A stretch of DNA of 64,000 nucleotides from PALSA-1004 sp963804885 (lineage in GTDB: Bacteria > Pseudomonadota > Gammaproteobacteria > Burkholderiales > SG8-41). The stretch is from contig CAWDSF010000014.1 in the NCBI GenBank assembly GCA_963804885.1, positions 1-64,000 of the forward strand. Reading direction: 5' to 3'. The notes under the pieces are model-generated. The model saw nothing but the letters and a program-made list of their open reading frames with translations, was not told where the DNA came from and searched no databases. This document shows positions 36,520 to 45,191 of this stretch, piece by piece. The stretch's first letter is position 1, and each line of letters opens with the position of its first letter. The translations under genes and the position numbers were made by a program.

Positions 36520-37404
36520 TTAAGTGGGGCGCGCCGCGTGCCACGCGACGATGCCCCTGGTCATGTCGTCCAGCGAGCCGAATACGGTGACGCCCGCGCG
36601 TTCGAGCGCTGCTTTCTTGGCGGCGTAGCCACCGTGGCTGCCGTGCACCAGGGCGCCGGCATGTCCCATCGTGACGCCTTCGGGCGAGCTGCGGCCGGCG
36701 ATCAGGGCGAACACCGGCTTGGCAAAACGATGCTCGCTCAGTGCAGCTGCGAACTCCTCTTCCTCGCTGCCGCCGATTTCGCCGATGATCAACAGCGCCT
36801 CGCTTTGCGCATCCTGTGCATAGAATGGCACGAGTTCCGCGAAGCGCGTGCCTTTCACGGTATCGCCGCCGACCCCTATCCAGATCGAAGTCCCGACGCC
36901 GTTCTGCGTGAGGCGGAAGCCCGATTCGTATGAAAGCGTGCCGCTCTTGGACATGAGTCCCAGCGGTCCCGGCAGCAGTGAAGCTTCGGGCAGAAAACCA
37001 AGCTTGGCCTGGCCGGCCACGGCCATTCCCGGTGTCGAAGCTCCTAACCAGGTCACGCCGGCGCGCCGCGTGATGCGGCGGGCGCGCAGCGCATCGTGCA
37101 CCGGCATGCCTTCGGTCGGGGTGACAATCAGTCGAATGCCGGCGTTCACGGCGTCTTCAATTGCGCCCAGCAATTGCTCGGCGCCGACTAACAGCACGCT
37201 CGCGGTTGCCCGGGTCGCCGCCACGGCGTCGCCGCAGCTTGCAAAAACCGGAATGCCATCGACGTTGTCGCCTGCTTTCGGCGAGACACCGCCGACGATG
37301 TGCGTCCCGTATTCGCGCATCAGGCGGGTGTGCATGCGGCCCGCGCGGCCCGTAATGCCTTGCACGATGACGGCGGTATTGCGATCGATGCGCGGGTTGA
37401 TCAT
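36520..37404 (-). CDS. CoA ligase alpha subunit, SucD-like
   Basis: 294 residues from ATG 37404. The CoA-binding fold starts INPRIDRNTAVIVQGITGRA and HIVGGVSPKAGDNVDGIPVF. The phospho-histidine loop is VTMGHAGALVHGSHGG, and the nucleotide/CoA contact segment SGTLSYESGFRLTQNGVGTS is conserved. This is the succinyl-CoA synthetase alpha family; a different dicarboxylate or acyl substrate (for example malate) is possible because the pair lies in a catabolic cluster. It overlaps the beta-subunit stop by four bases. Confidence 0.9.
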   Translation of the reverse strand: MINPRIDRNTAVIVQGITGRAGRMHTRLMREYGTHIVGGVSPKAGDNVDGIPVFASCGDAVAATRATASVLLVGAEQLLGAIEDAVNAGIRLIVTPTEGMPVHDALRARRITRRAGVTWLGASTPGMAVAGQAKLGFLPEASLLPGPLGLMSKSGTLSYESGFRLTQNGVGTSIWIGVGGDTVKGTRFAELVPFYAQDAQSEALLIIGEIGGSEEEEFAAALSEHRFAKPVFALIAGRSSPEGVTMGHAGALVHGSHGGYAAKKAALERAGVTVFGSLDDMTRGIVAWHAARPT

Positions 37405-38537
37405 TGCAGATGCCGGCGAACCAGCGCGACCGCTTCGCCAAGATCGCTGCAAACCGGTACGTTGCGGGTGGCGAGATATTCGCGCGCCGCTTCGACGTTG
37501 GTGCCCACCAGCCGCGCGACGATCGGAATTTTGAGCGCCGGCACGCGCGCGAAAGCTTCGACGAGCAGGCGCGAAAACTCGCCGAGATCGGTGATGCCGG
37601 CAAAGATGTTGACGAACAGCACCTTTACGCGCGGCCCTTCGGCGATCCAGTTGAGCACGTTGACGAGCCGCGCGGGGTCGCCGCGCAAGCCGCCCGTCCT
37701 GACGTCGAGAAAGTTGTACGGCTTGAGGTCCAGGCCGCGCAATTCGTCGATCAACATCATCGAGAGTCCCGCGCCGGTCGTCAGCAGGCCGATCTCGCCC
37801 TGCGGATCGACAACCACATAATCGCAGCCGTATTGGTGCTTGCGATGTGCTTCCGGATAAGCGCTCGCGCGCCCTTTGAGCAGCGCGCGCAAATGCGGCT
37901 GGCGGAACATCGCGTCGGCATCGGTCACGACTTTGGCGTCGCCTGCGATCCAGCTGCCGTCGGGGCGCACGAAGAGCGGGTTGATTTCGAGCAGCGACAG
38001 CTCCGCCGACAGAAACACGCCTGCCAGCTGGTGGCCGGCATCGGTCAACGCGCGCGCAAGATGCGGCGCGAGTCCGCGCGTCAAATCGTCGATGGCCGCA
38101 TTGAGCGCGACAGGCTCCGGCGCCGCAAGCGCGCTTTTCAACCCGCCGGGCGTTGCCGCCAGCGTTTCGATTTCGACTCCGCCCTGGGCGGCGAGCATGA
38201 CGCGCACGTTGGCGGAAACCGGGTCGAGCATGAAACTCAAGTACGTCTCTTCGACGTCGGTCACCTGCGTTTCGACGCGGCACGCACGCACTGTCATCCC
38301 TTTGTGCGTCGCGCCGAGGATGGCGCCGAGGTGGGATTGCAGCTCGTCGCGCGTTTTCGCGGTACGGATCAGGCCTGCCTTGCCGCGCCCGCCGGCGGCG
38401 ATTTGCGCTTTCACTACCCATGGCGCAGGCGGCAATTGCGTGCCGGCGATCTCGGCGCTTTCGAGCAATGCGCCCTGAGGCGCAGGGGCGCCGTGCAGTG
38501 CCAGCAATGATTTGGCGTCGTGTTCGAGCAGAAACAT
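37401..38537 (-). CDS. CoA ligase beta subunit, SucC-like (ATP-grasp)
   Basis: 378 residues. The ATP-grasp part opens MFLLEHDAKSLLALHGAPAP and VKAQIAAGGRGKAGLI; the metal-binding EINPLFV and DAKVVTD are in place, and the C-terminal CoA-ligase domain has LDVRTGGLRGDPARLVNVLN and ILFVNIFAGITD-like sequence. It is somewhat more diverged than housekeeping SucC, consistent with a specialised ligase. It precedes the alpha subunit with ATGA overlap and is divergent from the alpha/beta hydrolase gene. Confidence 0.9.
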   Translation of the reverse strand: MFLLEHDAKSLLALHGAPAPQGALLESAEIAGTQLPPAPWVVKAQIAAGGRGKAGLIRTAKTRDELQSHLGAILGATHKGMTVRACRVETQVTDVEETYLSFMLDPVSANVRVMLAAQGGVEIETLAATPGGLKSALAAPEPVALNAAIDDLTRGLAPHLARALTDAGHQLAGVFLSAELSLLEINPLFVRPDGSWIAGDAKVVTDADAMFRQPHLRALLKGRASAYPEAHRKHQYGCDYVVVDPQGEIGLLTTGAGLSMMLIDELRGLDLKPYNFLDVRTGGLRGDPARLVNVLNWIAEGPRVKVLFVNIFAGITDLGEFSRLLVEAFARVPALKIPIVARLVGTNVEAAREYLATRNVPVCSDLGEAVALVRRHLQ

Positions 38538-38724
38538 GGGGAGGAATGCGGTGAGGCGAATTTCTCGTGCCGCGATATCGGCGGGAGCGCGAATTATACG
38601 TGGGGGGCACGCGCCAACGCGCGCGGCGGCCGGCAGATGCGCGGTCAGTATAGAATGCGGTCTTTCCAGCCGCGCGCGATCGCATTAAGCGCGCGCGGCG
38701 ATCAATTCACACGGAGCGGTATCG

Positions 38725-39678
38725 ATGAGTACACAAGCAGCGGTTGCAACGGCGGGACAGGAACATTGGACCAAGAAGGGCGACGTCAAACTTTTTCTGT
38801 GGGAGAAGCGCGCCGCAACGTCGAGCAGGGGCCCCGCGAGCGGGGATGCGAACGTGAAGGCCGTGCGCGGCACCATCCTGTTCGTGCACGGGTCGTCGAT
38901 GGCGTCGACGCCGACGTTCGATCTGCAGGTGCCCGGCCGGCCGTACTCGTCGGCGATGGATTATTTCGCGTCCCAGGGCTACGACACGTGGTGCTTCGAC
39001 ATGGAAGGCTACGGGCGCTCGGACAAGACTCGCGACATCAATTGCGACATCGCCAACGGCGCCGACGACGCGAAGGCCGCGACCGACTACATCATGAAAA
39101 CGCGCGGGGTGAAGAATTTTCTCGTCTACGGCATTTCATCCGGCGCGCTGCGCGCGGCGATGTTCGCCGAGCGCCACCCCGAGCGCGTTGCGCGGCTGGC
39201 GCTGGACGCATTCGTGTGGACGGGCAAGGGCAGCCCGACGCTCGACGAGCGGCGCAAGAAGCTGCCGCAGTTTTTGCAGATGAAACGGCGCCCGATCGAC
39301 CGCGCATTCATGCACAGCATATTCGAGCGCGATCATCCAGGCTGCGCGGAGAAGAAAGTCGTCGAAGTGTTTGCCGACGCAGTGCTGGCGCTCGACGATT
39401 CGATGCCGACCGGAACGTACGTCGATATGTGCTCGAAGCTGCCGGTCGTAAATCCGGAAAAAATAACCGTGCCGTCGCTGATCATGCGCGGCCAGTTCGA
39501 CGGCATCGCAAGCTTCGACGACCTGATCGATTTCTTCAAGCGCCTGCCGAACCCCGACAAGCAGTTCACCGTGATGTCGGGCATATCGCACGCGAGCTTC
39601 CAGCAGATCAACTACGAGATGGTGTACCACATCCTGCTGTCGTTCTTTTCGCAGCCCGCGCCGATTTACCGCGCCTGA
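38725..39678 (+). CDS. Alpha/beta hydrolase
   Basis: 317 residues. ATG 38725 has GGAG at good spacing. The oxyanion region TILFVHGSSMASTPTFD, nucleophile elbow VYGISSGALR (GxSxG), Asp in MRGQFDGIASFDD and His in MSGISHASFQQ give a complete triad. It has no signal peptide, so it acts in the cytoplasm, probably on an ester or acyl-CoA/thioester intermediate of the surrounding pathway; substrate unknown. The Bug receptor gene follows directly. Confidence 0.88.
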   Translation: MSTQAAVATAGQEHWTKKGDVKLFLWEKRAATSSRGPASGDANVKAVRGTILFVHGSSMASTPTFDLQVPGRPYSSAMDYFASQGYDTWCFDMEGYGRSDKTRDINCDIANGADDAKAATDYIMKTRGVKNFLVYGISSGALRAAMFAERHPERVARLALDAFVWTGKGSPTLDERRKKLPQFLQMKRRPIDRAFMHSIFERDHPGCAEKKVVEVFADAVLALDDSMPTGTYVDMCSKLPVVNPEKITVPSLIMRGQFDGIASFDDLIDFFKRLPNPDKQFTVMSGISHASFQQINYEMVYHILLSFFSQPAPIYRA

Positions 39679-39719
39679 AAATGGAAAGCCTGCGTTAGCC
39701 GGGCGGCGCCGCCCTGGCC

Positions 39720-40652
39720 TTGATCGCGTTGGCTGGCGCGGGCGGTGCCTCAGCGCAAACGTGGCCCGCCAAGCCGGTGCGCATCGTCGTGCCTTTCACG
39801 CCCGGCGGCGGCCTCGATATCCAGGCGCGCTTGTTCGGCAAGAAGTTCTATGAAACACTGGGCCAGACGTTCGTCATCGAGAACCGCACCGGCGCGGGCG
39901 GCTTGATCGGCGCGGAGGCCGTCGCGCGCGCCGCGCCCGACGGCTACACGTTGCTCTTTTCGAGCGCTTCGCTCGCGGTCAACGTCAGCCTGTACAAGAA
40001 ACTCGCGTTCGACCCGGTCAAGGATTTCGATCCTGTCTCGTGGGTATCCTCGGTGCCGCTCGTGCTGGTCGTGCATCCGAGCGTGCCGGTCAAAAACGTG
40101 CCGGAGCTGGTGGCGCTCGCCAAAAAACGCGCTGGGCAATTCAACGCGTCGTCCAACGGCATCGGCACAACGAGCCACCTGTCGATCGAAATGCTGAAGC
40201 AGTACGCGGGGGTGGCGGTGACTCATGTCCCTTACAAAGGGGGCGGACCGGCAACGACCGCGGTGCTGTCGGGCGAAGTCGATATCGCGTTCGTGCCGGT
40301 CTTGTCGGCGCAACCGTTCATGAAAAGCGGCAAAGTCAAAGTGCTCGCGGTAACGACCGCCAAGCGCTCGTCGATACTGCCCGACGTGCCGACCATGAAG
40401 TCGTTTTATCCGGAATTCGAGTCGGACAACTGGTACGCGTTTTTCGTGCCGGCGGGCACGCCGCAGGATATCGTCGCGAAACTCAACGCCGAGATACTCA
40501 AGGCCCTGAAAGCGCCCGATGTCATCGACTACCTGTCGCACGACGGCGCCGACCCGGTGGGCAGCACGCCGGCGGAGCTGGCGGCCAATTACCGGCGCGA
40601 AATCGTCAAGTATGCAAAGCTGATCAAGGCCGCCAACATCCAACCCGAGTAA
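39720..40652 (+). CDS. Bug-family periplasmic receptor 2
   Basis: About 310 residues. The mature protein begins after GGASAQ with TWPAKPVRIVVPFTPGGGLD and has RTGAGGLIGAEAVARAAPDG, VTHVPYKGGGPATTAVLSGE and LPDVPTMKSFYPEFESDNWY. The N-terminus is uncertain: in the same frame an ATG at 39681 is followed by a TAG after five codons, so the signal peptide is either started at TTG 39720 or interrupted by an error. It lies directly downstream of the hydrolase and upstream of the flavin reductase gene. Confidence 0.9.
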   Translation: MIALAGAGGASAQTWPAKPVRIVVPFTPGGGLDIQARLFGKKFYETLGQTFVIENRTGAGGLIGAEAVARAAPDGYTLLFSSASLAVNVSLYKKLAFDPVKDFDPVSWVSSVPLVLVVHPSVPVKNVPELVALAKKRAGQFNASSNGIGTTSHLSIEMLKQYAGVAVTHVPYKGGGPATTAVLSGEVDIAFVPVLSAQPFMKSGKVKVLAVTTAKRSSILPDVPTMKSFYPEFESDNWYAFFVPAGTPQDIVAKLNAEILKALKAPDVIDYLSHDGADPVGSTPAELAANYRREIVKYAKLIKAANIQPE

Positions 40653-40668
40653 TCAACCAGGAAATCTC

Positions 40669-41284
40669 ATGGCCGAATTCGACGCATCCAAGCTCACTCA
40701 ATTAGAGCAGTACAAGCTGCTGGTCGGCACCGTCACGCCGCGGCCGATCGCGCTGGTCACGACCCTGGGGCCGACGGGACCCAATGCAGCGCCGTTCAGC
40801 TTTTTCAACGCCGTCGGCTCGGATCCACCGATGCTGTGCTTCTCGGTCGGCAACAAGGGAAGGGCGCGAAAGATACGGTGGCCAACGTCCGCGACTGTCC
40901 CGAGTTCGTCGTGCACATCGTGAGCGATGCGATCAAGGACAAGATGAACGTTTGCGCGGTCGACTACGCGCGCGAAATCAATGAGCTCGAGAAAGCGGGT
41001 TTACCGCGGTGCCGTCGCGTATCGTGCGCCCGCCGCGCATCAAGGAAGCGCCGGTCGCGATGGAATGCAAGCTCGTGCAGATTATCGAGCTCGGCCGCCG
41101 CCCCAACCACCTCGTGATTGGCGAAGTCGTGTGGTTTCACTACGACGACGGTCTCGTGAACGACCGCTATCACGTCGATGTCGGCCGCGTGAATCCGATC
41201 GGGCGTCTCGCCGGCAAGGGCGGCTACACGCGCATTACGGACCGGTTCGAGATGCCGCGGCTGCCGGGCGGCTCGTCGGAGTAG
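40669..41284 (+). pseudogene. Flavin reductase-like FMN-binding protein, two frameshifts
   Basis: About 205 residues when repaired. ATG 40669 has AGGAAATC upstream. TPRPIALVTTLGPTGPNAAP and FSFFNAVGSDPPMLCFSVGN are the FMN-binding split-barrel of the flavin reductase/DIM6-NTAB family. One base is missing near 40860 (the next frame continues GAKDTVANVRDCPEFVVHIV) and one near 41002 (continuing PSRIVRPPRIKEAPVAMECK to the stop at 41284). Both are single-base losses, which suggests sequencing error. It lies between two Bug receptor genes. Confidence 0.85.
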
Positions 41285-41288
41285 CGTA

Positions 41289-42242
41289 GTGCGTGGACTG
41301 CTGCTCGCGTGCATTGTCTTGGCACAGTCAGCTTCAGCGCAGGACTATCCGACTAAGCCTATACGTTTCATAGTTGGCTTTGCACCAGGCGGCGTGACGG
41401 ACATCGTTTCGCGCGCGTTGGGGCAAAAACTCTCCGAGCGTCTCGGTCAGCAGGTCGTGGTCGACAATCGCGCGGGCGGCAGCGGCACCATCGCAGCCGT
41501 CATGACCGCGAAAGCGCCGCCGGACGGCTACACGCTGCTCATGAGCTCGATCAGCACGATGGCGACGAACGTGAGCACGGTGGCGAATCTTCCGTACGAT
41601 CCGCTGCGCGACTTTGCGCCCGTCACGCTGGTGCTGGTGACGCCGTACCTGGCGACGGTGAACGCCGGATTGCCGGTCAACAACCTGCGCGAATTCATCG
41701 CCTACGCCAAGGCTAAGCCGCGCCAGCTGAATTTCGGCTCGTCCGGCACCGGCGGCGGTGCACATCTCGCGGTCGAATTGTTGAAGGTGACGGCCGGAAT
41801 CGAGCTTACGCATGTGCCGTATAAAGGCTCGTCGCTTGCATTGAACGATCTGCTCGGCGGGCACATCCAGCTCACGTTCAGCCAGCCGCCGATCGTGCTC
41901 GCGCACATCAAGAGCGGAAAATTGAAAGGGCTCGCAATCAGCAGCGCGCACCGGCTCGCGGTCCTGCCGGAATTCCCGACCATCGCGGAGTCGGGCGTTG
42001 CGGGATATGAGGCGACATCGTGGCAGGGCCTGGTGGCGCCGGTCGGCACGCCGCGCGCGATAGTCATGAAACTCAATAGCGAAATCAAGCGCGCTTTGCA
42101 GTTGCCCGAAATTGGCGCGCGACTCGCGGCGGAAGGTTCGGAGGCCGGCAATACGACACCGGATGAATTCGGCGCCTACATCCGCCGCGAAATCGCGAAG
42201 TGGTCCAATGTAGTCAAAACGTCGGGCATCAAAACCGACTGA
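41289..42242 (+). CDS. Bug-family periplasmic receptor 3
   Basis: 317 residues from GTG 41289. Signal peptide RGLLLACIVLAQSASAQ is followed by DYPTKPIRFIVGFAPGGVTD, RAGGSGTIAAVMTAKAPPDG, LTHVPYKGSSLALNDLLGGH and LPEFPTIAESGVAGYEATSW, all family landmarks. Four bases separate it from the flavin reductase stop. The ligand is unknown. The MmgE/PrpD gene follows 54 bases downstream, so a carboxylic acid such as a citrate analogue is a reasonable guess only. Confidence 0.93.
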   Translation: MRGLLLACIVLAQSASAQDYPTKPIRFIVGFAPGGVTDIVSRALGQKLSERLGQQVVVDNRAGGSGTIAAVMTAKAPPDGYTLLMSSISTMATNVSTVANLPYDPLRDFAPVTLVLVTPYLATVNAGLPVNNLREFIAYAKAKPRQLNFGSSGTGGGAHLAVELLKVTAGIELTHVPYKGSSLALNDLLGGHIQLTFSQPPIVLAHIKSGKLKGLAISSAHRLAVLPEFPTIAESGVAGYEATSWQGLVAPVGTPRAIVMKLNSEIKRALQLPEIGARLAAEGSEAGNTTPDEFGAYIRREIAKWSNVVKTSGIKTD

Positions 42243-42296
42243 TCCTTTAAACGCTGTACTAGTTTCTCAATCCAACCTCAACCGTCCGGAATCCCT

Positions 42297-43739
42297 ATGG
42301 CTGCCAAGTCCACCAACACCCGTCCCGTTTTCGACCAAGTCATTGCCGATATCGCGGATTACGTCGAGCATTACTCGGTCAAAAGCGTGCTTGCACTCGA
42401 GACCGCGCATTACTGTTTGATCGACAGCCTCGGCTGCGGTTTCGAGGCGCTGGGCCTGCCGGCGTGCACCAAGCTGCTCGGGCCGCTGGTGCCGGGCACC
42501 ACCGTCCAGCATGGCGCGCGCGTGCCCGGAACCTCGTTCGTGCTCGATCCGGCGCATGCCGCGTTCAATATCGGTGCGCTCGTTCGGTGGGTCGATTACA
42601 ACGATGCGTTCTACGGCGCGACGGTAATCCATCCATCGGATACGTTTAGCGGAATACTTGCGACCGCCGACTGGCTGAGTCGCACACGCGTGGCGAACGG
42701 CAAGCCGCCGCTGAAAATGCGCGTCGTGCTCGAAGCGGCGGTCAAGGCGTACGAAATCATGGGCTGCCTCGCACTTGAAAACGGTTTCGGCCCCGTCGGG
42801 CTCGACCACACCATACTCGTCAAGATCGCCGTCACCGCGGTGGTGACCGAAATGCTCGGCGGCACGCGCGAGGAAATCATGAACGCGGTGTCGAACGCGT
42901 GGCTCGACGGCCATCCGCTCGCGGCGTTCCGGCGTAAGCCGAATACCGGCTCGCGCAAATCGTGGGCGGCCGGCGACGCGGCGAGCCGCAGCGTGCGTTT
43001 GGCGCTGATGGCCGTCAAGGGAGAGATGGGCTATCCGTCCGCGTTGACGGCGAAAGGGTGGGGCTTTTACGACGTGCTGTTCAAGGGCAAGCCGTTCAGG
43101 TTTCAGCGCCCGTACGGCAGTTACGTGATTGAGAACGTGCTGTTCAAGATCGCTTATCCGACGGCGTTCCACGGGCAGACGGGCGTCGAGGCCGCCATCA
43201 AGCTGCATCCGCTGGTCAGGGATCGGCTCGACGACATCAAGCGCATCGACGTGCAGTGCCACAACTCGACAATGGTGATCCTCGACAAGACAGGGCCGCT
43301 CGCGAACCCGGCCGATCGCGACCATTGCATGCAATACATGATGGCGGTCGGCATGATCTTCGGCAAACTCACGACCGAGGACTACGAAGACCACGTGGCG
43401 GCCGATCCGCGCATCGACGCGCTGCGCGCGAAAATGACGCTCACCGAATCGAAAGTGTTCGAGCGCGAGTACCACGACCCGGCCAAGCGCACCAACGCCA
43501 ATTCGATCCAGGTTTATTTCAGGGACGGCAGCAAGGCGCCTCTGTCGCAAGTCGACTATCCGCTCGGCCACCCGAAGCGGCGCAAGGAAGGCATACCGCT
43601 GCTGATCGAAAAATTCGATCGCAATCTCGCGCGCGTGTATGCAGAAAAGCAGCGCCGCGCGATCCGCGACGTCTGTCTCGACCGTGCGCGCCTCGCGGCG
43701 CTGCCGGTCAATGAGTTCTTTGATATGCTGCAAACGTAA
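42297..43739 (+). CDS. MmgE/PrpD-family dehydratase
   Basis: 480 residues, the usual length of 2-methylcitrate dehydratase PrpD. Landmarks: DSLGCGFEALGLPACTKLLG, ALVRWVDYNDAFYGATVIHP then SDTFSGILATADW (the active-site region), KAYEIMGCLALENGF, HGQTGVEAAIKLHPLV and DRDHCMQYMMAVGMIFGKLT. PrpD dehydrates 2-methylcitrate in propionate breakdown, but MmgE/PrpD relatives act on other hydroxy acids; no prpB or prpC is nearby, so the substrate is open. It lies in a plus-strand run behind Bug receptor 3. Confidence 0.9.
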   Translation: MAAKSTNTRPVFDQVIADIADYVEHYSVKSVLALETAHYCLIDSLGCGFEALGLPACTKLLGPLVPGTTVQHGARVPGTSFVLDPAHAAFNIGALVRWVDYNDAFYGATVIHPSDTFSGILATADWLSRTRVANGKPPLKMRVVLEAAVKAYEIMGCLALENGFGPVGLDHTILVKIAVTAVVTEMLGGTREEIMNAVSNAWLDGHPLAAFRRKPNTGSRKSWAAGDAASRSVRLALMAVKGEMGYPSALTAKGWGFYDVLFKGKPFRFQRPYGSYVIENVLFKIAYPTAFHGQTGVEAAIKLHPLVRDRLDDIKRIDVQCHNSTMVILDKTGPLANPADRDHCMQYMMAVGMIFGKLTTEDYEDHVAADPRIDALRAKMTLTESKVFEREYHDPAKRTNANSIQVYFRDGSKAPLSQVDYPLGHPKRRKEGIPLLIEKFDRNLARVYAEKQRRAIRDVCLDRARLAALPVNEFFDMLQT

Positions 43740-43781
43740 TTCGCGCACTGCCGCGCGGCGAAGCGGAATCGGGGCGCTGTC

Positions 43782-44219
43782 ATGAGCATGGAATTGTTGG
43801 AGGTCGAACCGCAACCCGACTATCTCAAAGTCGTGGTGAGCGGCGCGTTCGACCTGCATCTCGCCATCGACCTCACCCCGCAAATTTTCGATGCCTGCGT
43901 GGCGCACCGCGCATCCAAGCTGCTGATCGACGGACGCACGGTCACCGGCACCATGACGATCACCGATCGATACATCTACGCGGACAATTTCGCCAATCAA
44001 TACACAGCTCGGCGCATTGCGGGCTCGTTCAAGCGACTGCAGATCGCCGTCGTCGGGTCGCATGAAATCGTCGATCCGCTGCGGTTCGGCGAGAAGATCC
44101 TGACGATGCGCGGCATGCACGCGAAGGTTCTGACGGATTTCGACCGCGCGCTGACGTGGCTGGGCACGGCGCCGCTGCCGGACGACGATACGGAACTGCC
44201 GATAATCAGTCGAGACTGA
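43782..44219 (+). CDS. STAS/SpoIIAA-like small protein
   Basis: 145 residues. The predicted alternation of strands and helices (YLKVVVSGAFDLHLAIDL, SKLLIDGRTVTGTMTITDRY, LQIAVVGSHEIVDPLRFGEK, ALTWLG) resembles SpoIIAA/STAS-like proteins of unknown function. No catalytic motif is visible. ATG 43782 is 42 bases after the MmgE/PrpD stop; the 3' end overlaps the convergent Bug receptor 4 gene by 14 bases. Confidence 0.7.
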   Translation: MSMELLEVEPQPDYLKVVVSGAFDLHLAIDLTPQIFDACVAHRASKLLIDGRTVTGTMTITDRYIYADNFANQYTARRIAGSFKRLQIAVVGSHEIVDPLRFGEKILTMRGMHAKVLTDFDRALTWLGTAPLPDDDTELPIISRD

Positions 44220-45177
44220 TCCCGGATGCCTTGACGACCCGCGCCCAGCGCGCGATGTCTTCCTTGATGAGCGCGGCGAATTGCTCGGGCGTGCTGCCGA
44301 CCGGCTCCGCGCCGAGCGGGGCCAGGCGCGCCTGCATGTCGGGCGCCTGCAGCGCGCGTACGAGCTCATCGTGCAGCCTGCGAATGACCGGCTGCGGCGT
44401 GCCGCCGGTGGCCGCCATGCCGACCCACACCGTCGATTCGAAATCCTTGACGCCGGATTCGATCAAAGTCGGCACGTCCGGCATCAATGCCGAGCGCTTC
44501 TTCCAGGCGACCGCGAGCATCCGCAGCTTGCCGCTGGTCACATACGGCGCGGCCGACGCGGTGGATGTGAACATCAGCGACACCTGTCCAGCGAGCATGT
44601 CGATCATCGCCGGCGCGGCGCCCTTATATGGCACGTGCGATACGTTGATGCCCGTCGCGTGCTTGAACGCTTCCATCGTCAGGTGCGAGATGCTGCCATT
44701 TCCGGTCGAGCCGTAGTTGAGCGGCTTCGCTTTGGCGAGCGCGACGAGTTCAGGCACGTTTTTCACCGGCAGGCTCGGCGTCACGATCAAGGCCATCGCG
44801 GTGTCGACGAGTTGCGTGATCGGCGCGAAATCCTTGATCGGATCGTACGGGAGCTTCGGATGCAATGCAGGCGCGAGCGAAATCGGGCCACCGGTAATGA
44901 GGAACAGCGTATAGCCGTCTTTCGGCGCGCGCGCGACCATTTCGGCAGCGATCAATCCTGCCGCGCCGCCGCGGTTGTCGATCACGACCTGCTGCTTGAA
45001 TGACTCGGTGAGCTTCTGCGCGAATAGCCGCGCGATCACGTCCTGCGAGCCGCCGGGCGTGAACGGCACGATCATGCGCACCGGTTTGCTTGGATAGTCC
45101 TGCGCGGGAGCGGACGGCGGCGCGCAGGCGCACAGTGCCGCAATTGCGCAATGCTTGATACGGAACGAGCCGGTCAT
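44206..45177 (-). CDS. Bug-family periplasmic receptor 4
   Basis: 323 residues from ATG 45177; the frame is open further upstream into the dehydrogenase gene but the signal peptide IKHCAIAALCACAPPSAPAQ fixes the start. Landmarks: DYPSKPVRMIVPFTPGGSQD, RGGAAGLIAAEMVARAPKDG, VSHVPYKGAAPAMIDMLAGQ and MPDVPTLIESGVKDFESTVW. It is the last gene of the minus-strand acyl-CoA cluster (ligase, dehydrogenase, receptor), so the ligand may be an aromatic or branched acid degraded by these enzymes (inference). Confidence 0.93.
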   Translation of the reverse strand: MTGSFRIKHCAIAALCACAPPSAPAQDYPSKPVRMIVPFTPGGSQDVIARLFAQKLTESFKQQVVIDNRGGAAGLIAAEMVARAPKDGYTLFLITGGPISLAPALHPKLPYDPIKDFAPITQLVDTAMALIVTPSLPVKNVPELVALAKAKPLNYGSTGNGSISHLTMEAFKHATGINVSHVPYKGAAPAMIDMLAGQVSLMFTSTASAAPYVTSGKLRMLAVAWKKRSALMPDVPTLIESGVKDFESTVWVGMAATGGTPQPVIRRLHDELVRALQAPDMQARLAPLGAEPVGSTPEQFAALIKEDIARWARVVKASGISLD

Positions 45178-45191
45178 TGCCACGAGCCTGC

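Noticed and set aside
37405..38685. Long upstream extension of the SucD-like frame
   Set aside because: It reads through the SucC gene in another frame; the SucD family start and ATGA overlap place the start at 37404.
42267..44369. 700-codon open frame on the minus strand
   Set aside because: It is antisense to the MmgE/PrpD gene and the STAS-like gene; GC-rich codon positions keep it open. His/Arg-rich composition and no domain.
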